Positions 40,578-49,425 are shown, numbered from the stretch's first letter. The stretch: DNA of 64,000 bases from an uncultured Collinsella sp. (GCA_902467875.1 CABQWP010000003.1:15113-79112); one strand, 5' to 3'. Numbers and translations are program-made. Notes: generated by a model not told the origin, from the sequence alone.

Positions 40578-42800
40578 TTAGAGATGCAGCACGCGGTCGC
40601 GGATCTCCTCGGTTCGGCCCTGGTTCCAGAACTGGGTACCGATGTAGCCGCACGTGCGACGGGCAACATTCATCTTCTCCTGATCGCGGTTGCCGCAGTT
40701 AGGGCACTCCCACACCAGCTTGCCGTCATCCTCGACAATCTTGATCTCACCGTCGTAGCCGCACACCTGGCAGTAGTCGCTCTTGGTGTTGAGCTCGGCG
40801 TACATGATGTTGTCGTAGATGTACTGCATCACGCGAATGACAGCCTTGAGGTTGTCCTGCATGTTGGGAACCTCGACGTAGGAGATGGCACCGCCCGGCG
40901 AAAGCTGCTGGAACATGCCCTCAAACTTAAGCTTATCGAAGGCGTCGATCTCCTCGGACACGTGGACGTGGTAGCTGTTGGTGATGTAGCCCTTGTCCGT
41001 CACGCCCGGGATGATGCCAAAACGACGCTGCAGGCACTTGGCGAACTTGTAGGTCGTCGACTCAAGCGGGGTACCGTACAGCGAGAAGTCAATATCGCTT
41101 TCGGCCTTCCACTCGGCGCACTTGTCGTTCATGCGCTGCATGACGGCCATGGCAAACGGCGTGCCCTCCTTCTCGGTGTGGCTGTGGCCCGTCATGTACT
41201 TGACGCACTCGTACAGGCCGGCATAACCCAGACTAATGGTGGAGTAACCGCCCACGAGCAGCTTGTCGATCGTCTCGCCCTTCTTCAGACGAGCGAGGGC
41301 GCCGTACTGCCACAGAATCGGTGCGGCGTCAGAAAGCGTACCCATCAGGCGCTCATGACGGCACAGCAGGGCACGGTGGCACAGCTCAAGGCGCTCGTCG
41401 AAGATCTTCCAGAACTTATCCATATCCTGATGCGAGCTCAGCGCGACATCGGGCAGGTTGATGGTCACGACGCCCTGGTTAAAGCGACCATAGTACTTGG
41501 GCTTGTTCGGGTCGTAGTTTAGCGCGTTGGCAACGTTGTTAAAGCCGTTGCCCGAGCGGTCGGGCGTCAAGAAGCTGCGGCAGCCCATGCAGGTATAGCA
41601 GTCGCCGTTACCCGCGGTCTCGCCCTTCGACAGCTTGAGCTCGCGCATCTTTTTCTCGGAGATGTAATCGGGCACCATACGCTTGGCAGTGCACTTGGCA
41701 GCCAGCTGGGTCAGGTAGAAGTACGGGGAATCCTCGTGAACGTTATCGTCCTCGAGTACATAGATAAGCTTGGGGAATGCCGGGGTGATCCATACGCCGG
41801 CCTCGTTCTTAACGCCCTCGTAGCGCTGGCGAAGCGTCTCCTCCACGATCATGGCAAGGTCGTGCTTCTCCTGAGGCGTACGGGCCTCGTTAAGATACAT
41901 AAAGACCGTCACGAACGGCGCCTGGCCGTTGGTGGTCATAAGGGTCACGACCTGATACTGAATCGTCTGAACGCCGCGACGGATCTCGTCACGCAGGCGA
42001 TCCTCAACAACCTCGCGGACCTTTTCGGGAGATGCGGAAACGCCGAGCTCCTCGAGCTCGCGGGCGACCTCGACGCGAATCTTTTGACGGCTCACCTCGA
42101 CGAACGGGGCAAGATGGGTCAGCGAAATCGACTGGCCACCATACTGGGAGGAAGCAACCTGGGCGATGATCTGCGTCGCGATGTTGCAGGCGGTCGAGAA
42201 GCTGTGCGGCTTCTCAATCAGCGTACCCGAGATAACAGTACCGTTCTGGAGCATATCCTCCAGGTTCACCAGGTCGCAGTTATGCATGTGCTGGGCAAAG
42301 TAGTCCGAATCATGGAAGTGGATCAGACCCTCATTGTGAGCATCCACAATCTCCTGGGGCAGCAGCACACGCTGGGTCAGGTCCTTGGAGATCTCGCCGG
42401 CCATGTAGTCACGCTGAACGGAATTGACGGTCGGGTTCTTGTTGGAGTTCTCCTGCTTGACCTCTTCGTTGTTGCACTCAATCAGCGACAGAATCTTGTC
42501 GTCGGTCGTGTTCTTCTGGCGCTTCAGGCTCTGAACATAGCGATAGATGATGTAATGGCGAGCGACCTCGTAGCAGTCGAGACGCATGATCTCGTCCTCG
42601 ACCAGATCCTGAATCTCCTCGACCGACACGGTGTGGCCCGCGTTCTCGCATGCCTCGGCGACGTTTTGTGCCGCGTAAACCACCTGGCGGTCGGTAAGAC
42701 GAGAGCTCTCCTCGACCTCCAAGTTTGCGGCGCGGATGGCATTGACGATCTTATCGATGTCAAAGACAACCTCGGTGCCGCTGCGCTTGATGATCTTCAT
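40578..42800 (-). CDS. nrdD: Anaerobic ribonucleoside-triphosphate reductase
   Basis: 740 residues. It makes deoxynucleotides without oxygen using a glycyl radical. An ATP-cone lies at about 1-90 (MKIIKRSGTEVVFDIDKIVNAI). YCQVCGYDGEI and CPNCGNRD form a zinc ribbon, and RTCGYIG near the end holds the radical Gly718. ATG 42800 has AGAGG upstream. Substrate-site cysteines are in CYTCMGCRSFL. nrdG follows after 427 bases with two palindromes. Two NrdR-like boxes occur 220 bases upstream at its promoter. Confidence 0.95.
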   Translation of the reverse strand: MKIIKRSGTEVVFDIDKIVNAIRAANLEVEESSRLTDRQVVYAAQNVAEACENAGHTVSVEEIQDLVEDEIMRLDCYEVARHYIIYRYVQSLKRQKNTTDDKILSLIECNNEEVKQENSNKNPTVNSVQRDYMAGEISKDLTQRVLLPQEIVDAHNEGLIHFHDSDYFAQHMHNCDLVNLEDMLQNGTVISGTLIEKPHSFSTACNIATQIIAQVASSQYGGQSISLTHLAPFVEVSRQKIRVEVARELEELGVSASPEKVREVVEDRLRDEIRRGVQTIQYQVVTLMTTNGQAPFVTVFMYLNEARTPQEKHDLAMIVEETLRQRYEGVKNEAGVWITPAFPKLIYVLEDDNVHEDSPYFYLTQLAAKCTAKRMVPDYISEKKMRELKLSKGETAGNGDCYTCMGCRSFLTPDRSGNGFNNVANALNYDPNKPKYYGRFNQGVVTINLPDVALSSHQDMDKFWKIFDERLELCHRALLCRHERLMGTLSDAAPILWQYGALARLKKGETIDKLLVGGYSTISLGYAGLYECVKYMTGHSHTEKEGTPFAMAVMQRMNDKCAEWKAESDIDFSLYGTPLESTTYKFAKCLQRRFGIIPGVTDKGYITNSYHVHVSEEIDAFDKLKFEGMFQQLSPGGAISYVEVPNMQDNLKAVIRVMQYIYDNIMYAELNTKSDYCQVCGYDGEIKIVEDDGKLVWECPNCGNRDQEKMNVARRTCGYIGTQFWNQGRTEEIRDRVLHL

Positions 42801-43019
42801 CCTCTTGCCTCTTTCGTATCGTAGCCTCATCGCGCTTCAGAGCCAAACGATACCTGGCAGGGCTTGCCCCTGTCTTGCGGCGCCGTCGCGCAATCTGTGT
42901 TCTCGATAAACCATAAGCCTCCATGCGGACATTCCCTGGAGCCGATCAAGCGGCTCAAGGACACGTTCAAAAGAGGCAGTTAAGGTCTTCGTTCTCTGTC
43001 CGCCATCTATCATACGACA
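42801..43019 (-). other. Long structured 5' leader of nrdD
   Basis: About 220 nt from the predicted start site to the ATG. It contains GAGCCG-CTTGAT-CGGCTC and CAGGG-GCAAG-CCCTG hairpins. No known riboswitch motif is recognised, and in particular the GCCACTG of cobalamin switches is absent. A 63-codon frame here has no sign of being real. Confidence 0.45.
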
Positions 43020-43025
43020 AAGAGG

Positions 43026-43073
43026 CATCTATATCCTGTATTCTTTTTTTAGGTCAAACACAACATATAGTGT
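43026..43073 (-). promoter_or_regulatory. nrdD promoter with two NrdR-type boxes
   Basis: On the minus strand, TTGACC (43052-43057) and TATAGA (43028-43033) are 18 bp apart. ACACAACATATAGTGT (43058-43073) matches the NrdR consensus almost fully. A weaker box (about 9 of 16) sits at 43026-43041, 32 bp away, the usual spacing. NrdR represses nrd genes when dATP is high. Confidence 0.75.
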
Positions 43074-43396
43074 TTCAGCAGGTCAAAGCAATTAGTCATT
43101 TTGCAGACGCATTAAAAATGAGGGGTTCTTGGCAAGTCGGTAAAACGCTACCAACACGGCTACCTGCATGGCAGTTATAAAACCCCCTTAGTCAAGCCGC
43201 TGACAAATCCTACCAAAATCAAGTCGCTCACGCCAAAAGAATCCAAAAGATTATGCTTGACCAACATGTTGCGGTCACGATCGGCCAGGACGTATGCAAT
43301 CTGCCGGCACCTCTACGGGATGCGAAGACCATCGCGTACAGACCTTGGATCAATATTTGGTGGCTTATATTGGCGGCGTGCTTGGTGGCAAAACAA
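43074..43396. other. Gene-poor spacer upstream of nrdD
   Basis: Lower-GC, no credible gene. A 64-codon frame from 43253 was considered and rejected. No promoter is evident apart from that of nrdD. Confidence 0.5.
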
Positions 43397-43399
43397 AAC

Positions 43400-43425
43400 A
43401 GCCCAGAGGATATAGCCTCTGAGCT
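43400..43425 (-). terminator. Terminator after tRNA-Val
   Basis: AGCCCAGAGG (43400-43409) and CCTCTGAGCT (43416-43425) pair with one G-T; on the minus strand GTTTTGTTTTG follows. Confidence 0.75.
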
Positions 43426-43437
43426 GCGAACATTTGG

Positions 43438-43509
43438 TGGGCGTTAGAAGATTTGAACTTCTGACCTCTTCCGTGTCAGGGAAGCGCTCTCCCCCTGAGC
43501 TAAACGCCC
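43438..43509 (-). tRNA. tRNA-Val (anticodon GAC)
   Basis: The minus strand begins GGGCGTTTAGCTCAG and has anticodon loop CTGACAC, T-loop GTTCAAATC, and acceptor GGGCGTT pairing with AACGCCC. CCA is encoded next (43435-43437). It follows tRNA-Gly by 6 bases in the same transcript. Confidence 0.93.
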
Positions 43510-43515
43510 AAATGG

Positions 43516-43588
43516 AGCGGACAACGGGGCTCGAACCCGCGACCCCAACCTTGGCAAGGTTGTGCTCTACCAACTGAGCCATGTCCGC
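43516..43588 (-). tRNA. tRNA-Gly (anticodon GCC), copy 1
   Basis: The minus strand starts GCGGACATGGCTCAG; the anticodon loop is CTTGCCAAG, T-loop GTTCGAGCC, and acceptor GCGGACA pairs with TGTCCGC. CCA is encoded. It is identical in sequence to the copies at 45645 and 45871. Confidence 0.95.
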
Positions 43589-43600
43589 CTGCGAGGATTT

Positions 43601-43651
43601 AATATACGGGATGATCCACCCAAATGCAAGAACTTTTTTTAAAAAGTTTTG
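43601..43651 (-). promoter_or_regulatory. tRNA promoter with A/T palindromic upstream module
   Basis: TTGCAT (43624-43629) and TATATT (43601-43606), spacing 17. AACTTTTT-AAAAAAAGTTC lies just upstream of the -35. The same module occurs upstream of the tRNA-Gly at 45871 and tRNA-Leu. Confidence 0.72.
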
Positions 43652-43729
43652 CGACGCCCTCGCGAACCTCGCGAAGACATCAGCCACCACGGAAGGCGCA
43701 GGCAAACGCAAACTCGCCGCAAGAGGCCA

Positions 43730-45463
43730 CTACATCTCGCCGAGCATGATCCAGGCAGAGCTGTCCTGCGCGAGCCTGCCGTCTGCAAGCGGTGATGAGG
43801 TGAGCAGGACCCTGCCCGCCGGCAGCTCCACAGGTGCTGCACCGAAGTTCGTCACACACGCCCAGCCGTTATCGCGGCGATAGGCGATGACGCCGCCCTC
43901 AGCGCCCTCGGCACCATCCGCAAGACCGGTGCGCCCGTCAAGATCGAGCCACGCAAGATCGTTGGCGCACCCGCGCAGCTTGCGCCGCAGCCAGAGGGCG
44001 TCACGATAGAGCGCAAGCATCGATGTCGGGTCCGCTTCTTCCTTATCGGCAGCATAATCGGAAAACCATGCAGGCTGCGGCAGATGAGGCGCTGCATCGG
44101 CGTCTGCCGGCGAAAACCCAAACGATCCGCCATGCGCGGGATCGTCCGCTGCCACCCACGGCAGGGGCACACGACAGCCGTCGCGCCCCTTCTCACGCTT
44201 CGGTCCGTGCGTATTGGTCGCAGTAGGGTCTTCGAGTGCAGCCCACGGGATATCAGCCACCTCAAAAAGGCCGAGCTCCTCACCCTGATACACGTATGCC
44301 GAGCCCGGAAGCGCCAGCTCAAGCAAAAGGGCCGCCCGCGCGCGGCGCTCGCCGAGTTCACGGTCCTCGTCATAAGACGACCCGTCGCGCAAGAGCCAGT
44401 CGAGCGCAATCTGGTGGTAGCGCGTCGCCTTGATTTGCGGCAGGGCATAGCGTGTCGCCACGCGCGGCACGTCGTGGTTGGAGAGTACCCAGGTCGAGGC
44501 GGAATCGGATTCGACGGCTGCCTTCAAGCCCTTCTCGATTGCAGTGTGCATGTCATCATAGGTCCAAGTGGCCTTGGCAAACTCAAAGTTGAATGTCTGG
44601 CCAAGCTCGCTGGGACGCGCGTAGAGATACTGGCGCTCGGGCAGCACCCACGCCTCGGCAACGGCACTGCGCGGCGGATTATAGCGGTCGAACACGCGGC
44701 GCCACTCGCGATAGATCTCGTGGACCTCATTGCGGTCCCACAGCGGATGGGTGCCGTCGTCAACCATGTCATCGCCCTCGGCGAGATGCCACCGGTCGAG
44801 GTCATCGCGGTCGAGATCCTTGGCGAGACCCTGCGCCACATCAATGCGAAAGCCGTCGACGCCTCGATCGCTCCAAAACGCCAGGACGTCGCAAAAGAGC
44901 GCGTGAACCTCAGGGCATGACCAGTCAAAGTCCGGCTGCTCGGGCGTAAACATGTGCAGATACCACTGACCGTCCGCAACACGCGTCCATGCGGGGCCGC
45001 CAAAGTTGGCATTCCAATTGGTGGGAGGCAGCTCGCCATGCTCGCCGCGACCATCGCGGAAGATATAACGGGCGCGTTCGGGCGATCCGGGGCCGGCGGC
45101 AAGAGCGGCTTTGAACCAGGGGTGCTGGTTGGATGAATGGTTGGGCACGATGTCGACGATGACCTTGATGCCGCGCGCGTGAGCCGCAGCGATCATGTCA
45201 TCGAAGTCGTCAAGCGAGCCGAGACGTGGGTCGACATCGCAGTAGTCCGCCACATCATAGCCGCCATCGACAAGAGGCGAAGGGTAAAACGGGCTCAGCC
45301 AGATGGCCTCGATACCCAGTCGCTCAAGATAGTCCATCTGCTGGGTAATGCCCGCGATATCGCCCAGACCCGAACCAGTCGAATCCTTAAACGAGCGCGG
45401 GTAGATCTGATAGATCGCGGCATCGGACATCCACGAGCGCGAAGAAGACTTTTCTGTAGCCAT
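43730..45463 (-). CDS. GH13-family alpha-glucosidase (GH13_30-like)
   Basis: 577 residues. It hydrolyses alpha-glucosidic bonds of small sugars. Catalytic residues: nucleophile Asp208 in GFRIDVAQ, acid/base Glu270 in AVAEAWV, and Asp330 in LSNHDVPR. DIVPNHSS is region I. It lacks a signal peptide, so it works inside the cell on imported oligosaccharides. Actinobacterial alpha-glucosidases are the closest pattern. ATG 45463 has AAGGGAG, nine bases away. The gene lies between two identical tRNA-Gly copies. Confidence 0.9.
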   Translation of the reverse strand: MATEKSSSRSWMSDAAIYQIYPRSFKDSTGSGLGDIAGITQQMDYLERLGIEAIWLSPFYPSPLVDGGYDVADYCDVDPRLGSLDDFDDMIAAAHARGIKVIVDIVPNHSSNQHPWFKAALAAGPGSPERARYIFRDGRGEHGELPPTNWNANFGGPAWTRVADGQWYLHMFTPEQPDFDWSCPEVHALFCDVLAFWSDRGVDGFRIDVAQGLAKDLDRDDLDRWHLAEGDDMVDDGTHPLWDRNEVHEIYREWRRVFDRYNPPRSAVAEAWVLPERQYLYARPSELGQTFNFEFAKATWTYDDMHTAIEKGLKAAVESDSASTWVLSNHDVPRVATRYALPQIKATRYHQIALDWLLRDGSSYDEDRELGERRARAALLLELALPGSAYVYQGEELGLFEVADIPWAALEDPTATNTHGPKREKGRDGCRVPLPWVAADDPAHGGSFGFSPADADAAPHLPQPAWFSDYAADKEEADPTSMLALYRDALWLRRKLRGCANDLAWLDLDGRTGLADGAEGAEGGVIAYRRDNGWACVTNFGAAPVELPAGRVLLTSSPLADGRLAQDSSAWIMLGEM

Positions 45464-45603
45464 GGGGCGTATCTCCCTTGCAACGAGGTTATGCGAGATG
45501 CCCACGATGATACGCCCAAAGCGGACATTCGCGACAAACAACGCCACAGCCACGCCCCAAAACGATCGCTCCCTCGCGGGTTCGAGCCCAGGCGACGGGT
45601 ACG
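45464..45603. other. Upstream region of the glucosidase gene
   Basis: No gene seen; it contains the region between the glucosidase start and the tRNA terminator. The promoter of the glucosidase must lie here, but I could not fix a clear -35/-10. Confidence 0.4.
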
Positions 45604-45633
45604 AAAAAGCCCGGCTACCGTAGTAGTCGGGCT
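45604..45633 (-). terminator. Terminator after tRNA-Gly copy 2
   Basis: AGCCCG-CTAC and GTAG-CGGGCT pair (one G-T); TTTTT follows on the minus strand. Confidence 0.8.
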
Positions 45634-45644
45634 GTTACGTTTGG

Positions 45645-45717
45645 AGCGGACAACGGGGCTCGAACCCGCGACCCCAACCTTGGCAAGGTTGTGCTCTACC
45701 AACTGAGCCATGTCCGC
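45645..45717 (-). tRNA. tRNA-Gly (anticodon GCC), copy 2
   Basis: The same 73-nt sequence as 43516-43588, with CCA encoded. It is third in a minus-strand Gly-Cys-Gly set read from the promoter near 45956. Confidence 0.95.
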
Positions 45718-45721
45718 ATAT

Positions 45722-45750
45722 GTAAAACAAAACGGGCGCCGGAGCGCCCG
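45722..45750 (-). terminator. Terminator-like hairpin between tRNA-Cys and tRNA-Gly
   Basis: GGGCGC-CGGA-GCGCCC (45734-45749); TTTTGTTTT follows on the minus strand. It may be partial, or an RNA processing site, since no separate promoter is seen after it. Confidence 0.6.
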
Positions 45751-45762
45751 GATGTTGCCTGG

Positions 45763-45833
45763 AGGCGAAGCCCGGATTCGAACCGGGGGTAAAGGCTTTG
45801 CAGGCCTCTGCCTTACCACTTGGCCACTTCGCC
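45763..45833 (-). tRNA. tRNA-Cys (anticodon GCA)
   Basis: The minus strand begins GGCGAAGTGGCCAAG; the anticodon loop is CTGCAAAG. The acceptor GGCGAAG pairs with CTTCGCC. T-loop GTTCGAATC. CCA is encoded. Confidence 0.94.
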
Positions 45834-45835
45834 GA

Positions 45836-45858
45836 AAAAGGACCGCCTAAACGGTCCG
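45836..45858 (-). terminator. Hairpin between tRNA-Gly copy 3 and tRNA-Cys
   Basis: GGACCG (45840-45845) and CGGTCC (45852-45857) with TTTTT next on the minus strand. Confidence 0.6.
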
Positions 45859-45870
45859 GAAATGCAATGG

Positions 45871-45943
45871 AGCGGACAACGGGGCTCGAACCCGCGACCC
45901 CAACCTTGGCAAGGTTGTGCTCTACCAACTGAGCCATGTCCGC
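45871..45943 (-). tRNA. tRNA-Gly (anticodon GCC), copy 3
   Basis: A third identical tRNA-Gly(GCC); CCA is encoded. It is nearest the promoter. Confidence 0.95.
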
Positions 45944-45955
45944 TTGCGGGTTATT

Positions 45956-46004
45956 AATTTACGCGAGTTGTCCAAAAGACGCAAGTACTTTTTTCAAAAA
46001 ACTT
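45956..46004 (-). promoter_or_regulatory. tRNA promoter with A/T palindromic upstream module
   Basis: TTGCGT (45979-45984) and TAAATT (45956-45961), 17 bp apart. AAGTTTTTTGAAAAAAGTAC lies upstream of the -35. Confidence 0.72.
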
Positions 46005-46048
46005 GTCTGCCGCATGTTCTTAATAGCCAAACGCGCTAAAGCGATTGG

Positions 46049-46795
46049 CTAGGCACACGATTCCAGCGCTCCGCTAAACAGCTTCACCATCTGCACGCGC
46101 GTGCCGGCGCCGTCCGTACGACGAGCAACCTCCACGTTATCGACGAGCATACGCATAAGCTTGATACCACGGCCGCGTTCCTCAGATGCAACCGGCTCGC
46201 TCGTTTCATCGATAGAATAGCCGGCACCTCGATCAAGCACCTCAACCACAACGCGATCGCCATAGGCCTGAACCGTCAGGACGCACCCGATACCGCCCGC
46301 ATGGTCATAGGCATTACCCAGCGCCTCCCCCGACGCCAATGCGACATCGTAGCGCTCGTCACGGCGCAACGGAAGCGATTCAAGGAGTTCGGCGATGCGA
46401 TGTCGGTAGTATGGAAGATTCTCGATACCCTGACGGACCTCGACGCTCTTACTCCAGCGAGGCAGCTCCCCCACCGGAATGGCGGGAATAGACTCCCGTG
46501 CCGGCCCCGCGACATGAAGGATATCGACAAGACGAGCAATCTCCAAAAAGCGAACAACTTCACCTGATGCATTGACGAGCGAAAGCAGGCCTTCTCGCCT
46601 CATGAGCTCACGAGCGCGCGTAAGCAGGAATGCCAAGCCCGTCGAATCGATAAAGCTAACAGCCTGACAGTTGATGACAACACGACGCACGCCGCGGCCA
46701 ATCAAAGCATCCAACCGCCGACGCAGCGCAGGCACCGTGGCGATGTCGATATCGCCTGGTGGCGTCAAAACCGCTATGTCATTCCACTCATTCAT
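46049..46795 (-). CDS. STAS domain fused to an anti-sigma-type HATPase
   Basis: 248 residues. The N-terminal STAS domain has VSFIDSTGLAFLL, with Ser51 at the phosphorylation site. The C-terminal HATPase (about 125-248) has SGEALGNAYDHAG, DRGAGYSID and ERGRGIKLMRMLVD. Normally RsbV-type antagonist and RsbW-type kinase are separate; here they are one chain. It is next to a SpoIIE-type phosphatase, so a partner-switch is likely. No sigma factor is near. ATG 46795 has no strong ribosome site; TTG 46813 is an alternative. Confidence 0.85.
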   Translation of the reverse strand: MNEWNDIAVLTPPGDIDIATVPALRRRLDALIGRGVRRVVINCQAVSFIDSTGLAFLLTRARELMRREGLLSLVNASGEVVRFLEIARLVDILHVAGPARESIPAIPVGELPRWSKSVEVRQGIENLPYYRHRIAELLESLPLRRDERYDVALASGEALGNAYDHAGGIGCVLTVQAYGDRVVVEVLDRGAGYSIDETSEPVASEERGRGIKLMRMLVDNVEVARRTDGAGTRVQMVKLFSGALESCA

Positions 46796-46873
46796 ACGAC
46801 CATGGTTCCCCAAAAAAGCCCACTCGATGCATTCGTTTCCCCAACCGTGCGGATTCAGCCCGTTCAGCGCCGT

Positions 46874-49219
46874 CTATGAACGACCCCGTAAAAACTCAAG
46901 GGACACCAATGCAATGTCATCGTCCAGCGCCGATTCGGTAAATCGGTCAAGCTCGCCCAAGACCTTGCCGCAAATGCCCGACACGCCCTCCCCCGAAACA
47001 GAAAGCAGAAGATCGCGCAAGCGCTGCTCGCCAAAGAACGCTCCGGTGCGGTCGCGGGCCTCAATCGTTCCATCCGTATACATGAAGAGCATGTCGCCGG
47101 GGGCGAACGTAAACACGCCTGTCTCGTACACCATACTCTCAAAGGCACCGATTACACCCGATTGGCATCCAAGTAGCTCGACCTCTCCCCCACGAGCCTC
47201 GCCGCCACCCAGTGGCATCGACTCTGGCCTGATGACCATGGTCGGAGGATGGCCCGCCGAACAATACGTTGCGCGTCCGGCTTTCAGGTCAATCTTGGCG
47301 ATAAAGGCTGTCACGAACGTCTCGACCCTCGAAAAGCCCATGAGCATACTGTTAAGGGAGCGTGCCATGCGGGCCGGTCCAGCGCCCTCCCACGCATATG
47401 CCGTCAGAGCCGTCTTGACGAGCGCGGACATCGATGCGGCCTCAATGCCTTTGCCAGACACATCACCCAGAATCATGACGGCGCAGTCGTCGGGAAGACG
47501 GATGAGCGTATAGAAATCGCCGCCGACCAACGCCGAGTTCGTGGCCGACAGGTACACCGAATCGGTTGCGATACCCGGAACATCCCCCAGGGAATTTCTC
47601 ATGCCGATCTGAAGGGTCTGAGCGATATGACGCTCCTCGCGCTTTTGAGATTCACCTTCGTAGATCAGTTCAAAGTCATGCGCCAAGTGCACCAAGTAGT
47701 CATATTCAAGGTCATCAATCGGCTCTTGGCTGCCATCACGAAGCAGTAGCGCGCGCGTCGTCGGGCTCTTCGCAACAGAAGCGGGAACAATTGCGTCGTT
47801 ACTGTGCTTGCCATCACCCTTAGAGCGTGGTCGCCCCGCCTCGATGCCGGAGTCGACGTAGAGACCTTGACAAGGCAGACCATGCGCCCTAAGCCAGCCT
47901 CCCATAGGCATCGATTCGTCAACGCGAGTTATACGGACGTGTTTAAGGTCCTCGGCACTCGTACCGCCCAAAACAGATGCCTCAAAGCCATCAGGGCCAG
48001 CCCCCAGACGTGCCGCTGGCGCCGTCGTGGAAAAGAAAAGCTTCTCGGGATCGTCCGGCAAAGCAACGCGACTGCCGCCTTCAAAATCTATGACGTAGGA
48101 ATCCAGACTGGCGTCATACTCAACAGGGCAAAAATGGCAGTTGAGCATATTGCAGATCTCGGACGATACCGCCTGGGTAGCCGCGACGGAATCGTCTAGA
48201 AAGGTAAACAACTCATCACGTAAGACATTGAGCGAGCGGCCAAGCTCGGCCGTGCGACGAGAGCGAAGACTCGATGCCATGCCGACCAGTTGGATAGACA
48301 AGTAATCGCAAATGACCTCGAGTACATTAACGTCATAGGCGAGCGGTGCCTGGGGGCGTTTCCAACCAACTTCCAGCACGCCAAGGATCTGCGTACCGTA
48401 AAAAACGGGAAGACAGATCTCGCTGCGGTACGGAGGCATATCCTGCATGCGCAACAGGTGCTTAGAACGATTGTCCAGGTCCATAAACATACCGGAGGCG
48501 GCCTTATCACCCTTAAGGTCCTGTTGAATCGACAAGCGACAGGCACGCGACTCACGAAGAACATACGTCGGAATGCCAGCGCCATACGGCAAAAACTCAG
48601 GCAGGTAGCTGTCGTACAGCTCCTTGGAAACACCGCGAAGTTTAAAACCGCCGCTCTCAGAAAAATAGATAGCAGCACCCGAAGCATCGAGCGTTCCTAC
48701 AAGCTGGTTCAAAACGGTATCAAGTAGGCTGGGCAGCTCATCGGAGCCCACGGTACTCATAATGACCGAGAGCGTGCCAGAGAGGCGCTTGTTAGCCACT
48801 CTAAGCTCCGAAAGAGCACGCTTGAGCTGACGGTCGTGCGAATACTGTTCTTCGATGCTATGGAGCGCCACCAGGACACGTGGCGCGCGGCGCCCAAAGA
48901 TGCGTGGAGGCGTTACGGAGCCCGCACGAACCAAGACGGGGATAAAGGAGCCGTCACTCAGCTTGAGCATCAGTTCGTTCTCGGAGCCATCAGTTTCAAA
49001 TGGCAGACGATGTTCCGTCGCACGTTCAAAAGCGGACGAGTACAGGACGTCTTTAACATCTCCACCAATGACGTCGGCGCGTTCCTCGCGCATCAAACCA
49101 AGTAAGCGATTATTCACATGCAGAATGGTTCCGTCGAGCTCGCAGATGATGACAGCATCGCTCGTGATCTCGACTAGTTGGGCAACGTCTGCCCACTCGT
49201 TGCGTTCAAGCGTTTCCAT
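46874..49219 (-). CDS. PAS-GAF-GAF PP2C phosphatase (SpoIIE/RsbU-type)
   Basis: 781 residues. PAS-like sensory domain about 8-110 (SDAVIICELDGTILHVNNRLLGLM); a helical linker; GAF about 150-325 (with LPVFYGTQILGVLEVGW); a second GAF-like region about 345-500; PP2C from about 540. Metal-binding acids appear in VGGDFYTLI, LGDVSGKGIEAA and YTDGTIEARD; DDDIALV is at the end. It dephosphorylates a STAS protein, most likely the Ser51 domain in the next gene (78 bases downstream). ATG 49219 was chosen for GGGG upstream. Confidence 0.88.
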   Translation of the reverse strand: METLERNEWADVAQLVEITSDAVIICELDGTILHVNNRLLGLMREERADVIGGDVKDVLYSSAFERATEHRLPFETDGSENELMLKLSDGSFIPVLVRAGSVTPPRIFGRRAPRVLVALHSIEEQYSHDRQLKRALSELRVANKRLSGTLSVIMSTVGSDELPSLLDTVLNQLVGTLDASGAAIYFSESGGFKLRGVSKELYDSYLPEFLPYGAGIPTYVLRESRACRLSIQQDLKGDKAASGMFMDLDNRSKHLLRMQDMPPYRSEICLPVFYGTQILGVLEVGWKRPQAPLAYDVNVLEVICDYLSIQLVGMASSLRSRRTAELGRSLNVLRDELFTFLDDSVAATQAVSSEICNMLNCHFCPVEYDASLDSYVIDFEGGSRVALPDDPEKLFFSTTAPAARLGAGPDGFEASVLGGTSAEDLKHVRITRVDESMPMGGWLRAHGLPCQGLYVDSGIEAGRPRSKGDGKHSNDAIVPASVAKSPTTRALLLRDGSQEPIDDLEYDYLVHLAHDFELIYEGESQKREERHIAQTLQIGMRNSLGDVPGIATDSVYLSATNSALVGGDFYTLIRLPDDCAVMILGDVSGKGIEAASMSALVKTALTAYAWEGAGPARMARSLNSMLMGFSRVETFVTAFIAKIDLKAGRATYCSAGHPPTMVIRPESMPLGGGEARGGEVELLGCQSGVIGAFESMVYETGVFTFAPGDMLFMYTDGTIEARDRTGAFFGEQRLRDLLLSVSGEGVSGICGKVLGELDRFTESALDDDIALVSLEFLRGRS

Positions 49220-49245
49220 CGTGGACCCCACCGTCTATCGGTAAC

Positions 49246-49267
49246 AAAAAAGCCTCCGAAGAGGCTT
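49246..49267 (-). terminator. Terminator of tRNA-Leu
   Basis: AAGCCTC-CGAA-GAGGCTT with TTTTTT on the minus strand. Confidence 0.8.
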
Positions 49268-49281
49268 CTCAAATGCGATGG

Positions 49282-49368
49282 TGTCGGAGGCGGGACTTGA
49301 ACCCGCATGACCAAAAAGCGGTCACTAGCACCTCAAGCTAGCGCGTCTGCCAATTCCGCCACTCCGAC
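49282..49368 (-). tRNA. tRNA-Leu (anticodon GAG)
   Basis: 87 nt with a long variable arm (GTGACCGC-TTTTT-GGTCA region). Starts GTCGGAGTGGCGGAA; the anticodon loop is CTTGAGG; CCA is encoded. Confidence 0.94.
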
Positions 49369-49425
49369 ATGCTATGTTGTTGATTCGCGGTTCGTTTTGT
49401 TAGACCCGCGCGTTTAACGAGGAAG

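Noticed and set aside
42801..43019. Cobalamin riboswitch in the nrdD leader
   Set aside because: The conserved GCCACTG box is missing and the hairpins do not match the pattern.
43253..43447. 64-codon frame upstream of the tRNA-Val
   Set aside because: It runs into the tRNA gene, has no ribosome site, and the protein is not recognisable.
43516..45943. Repeated 73-bp units as a CRISPR-like array
   Set aside because: They are three complete tRNA-Gly genes with irregular spacing and a gene between.
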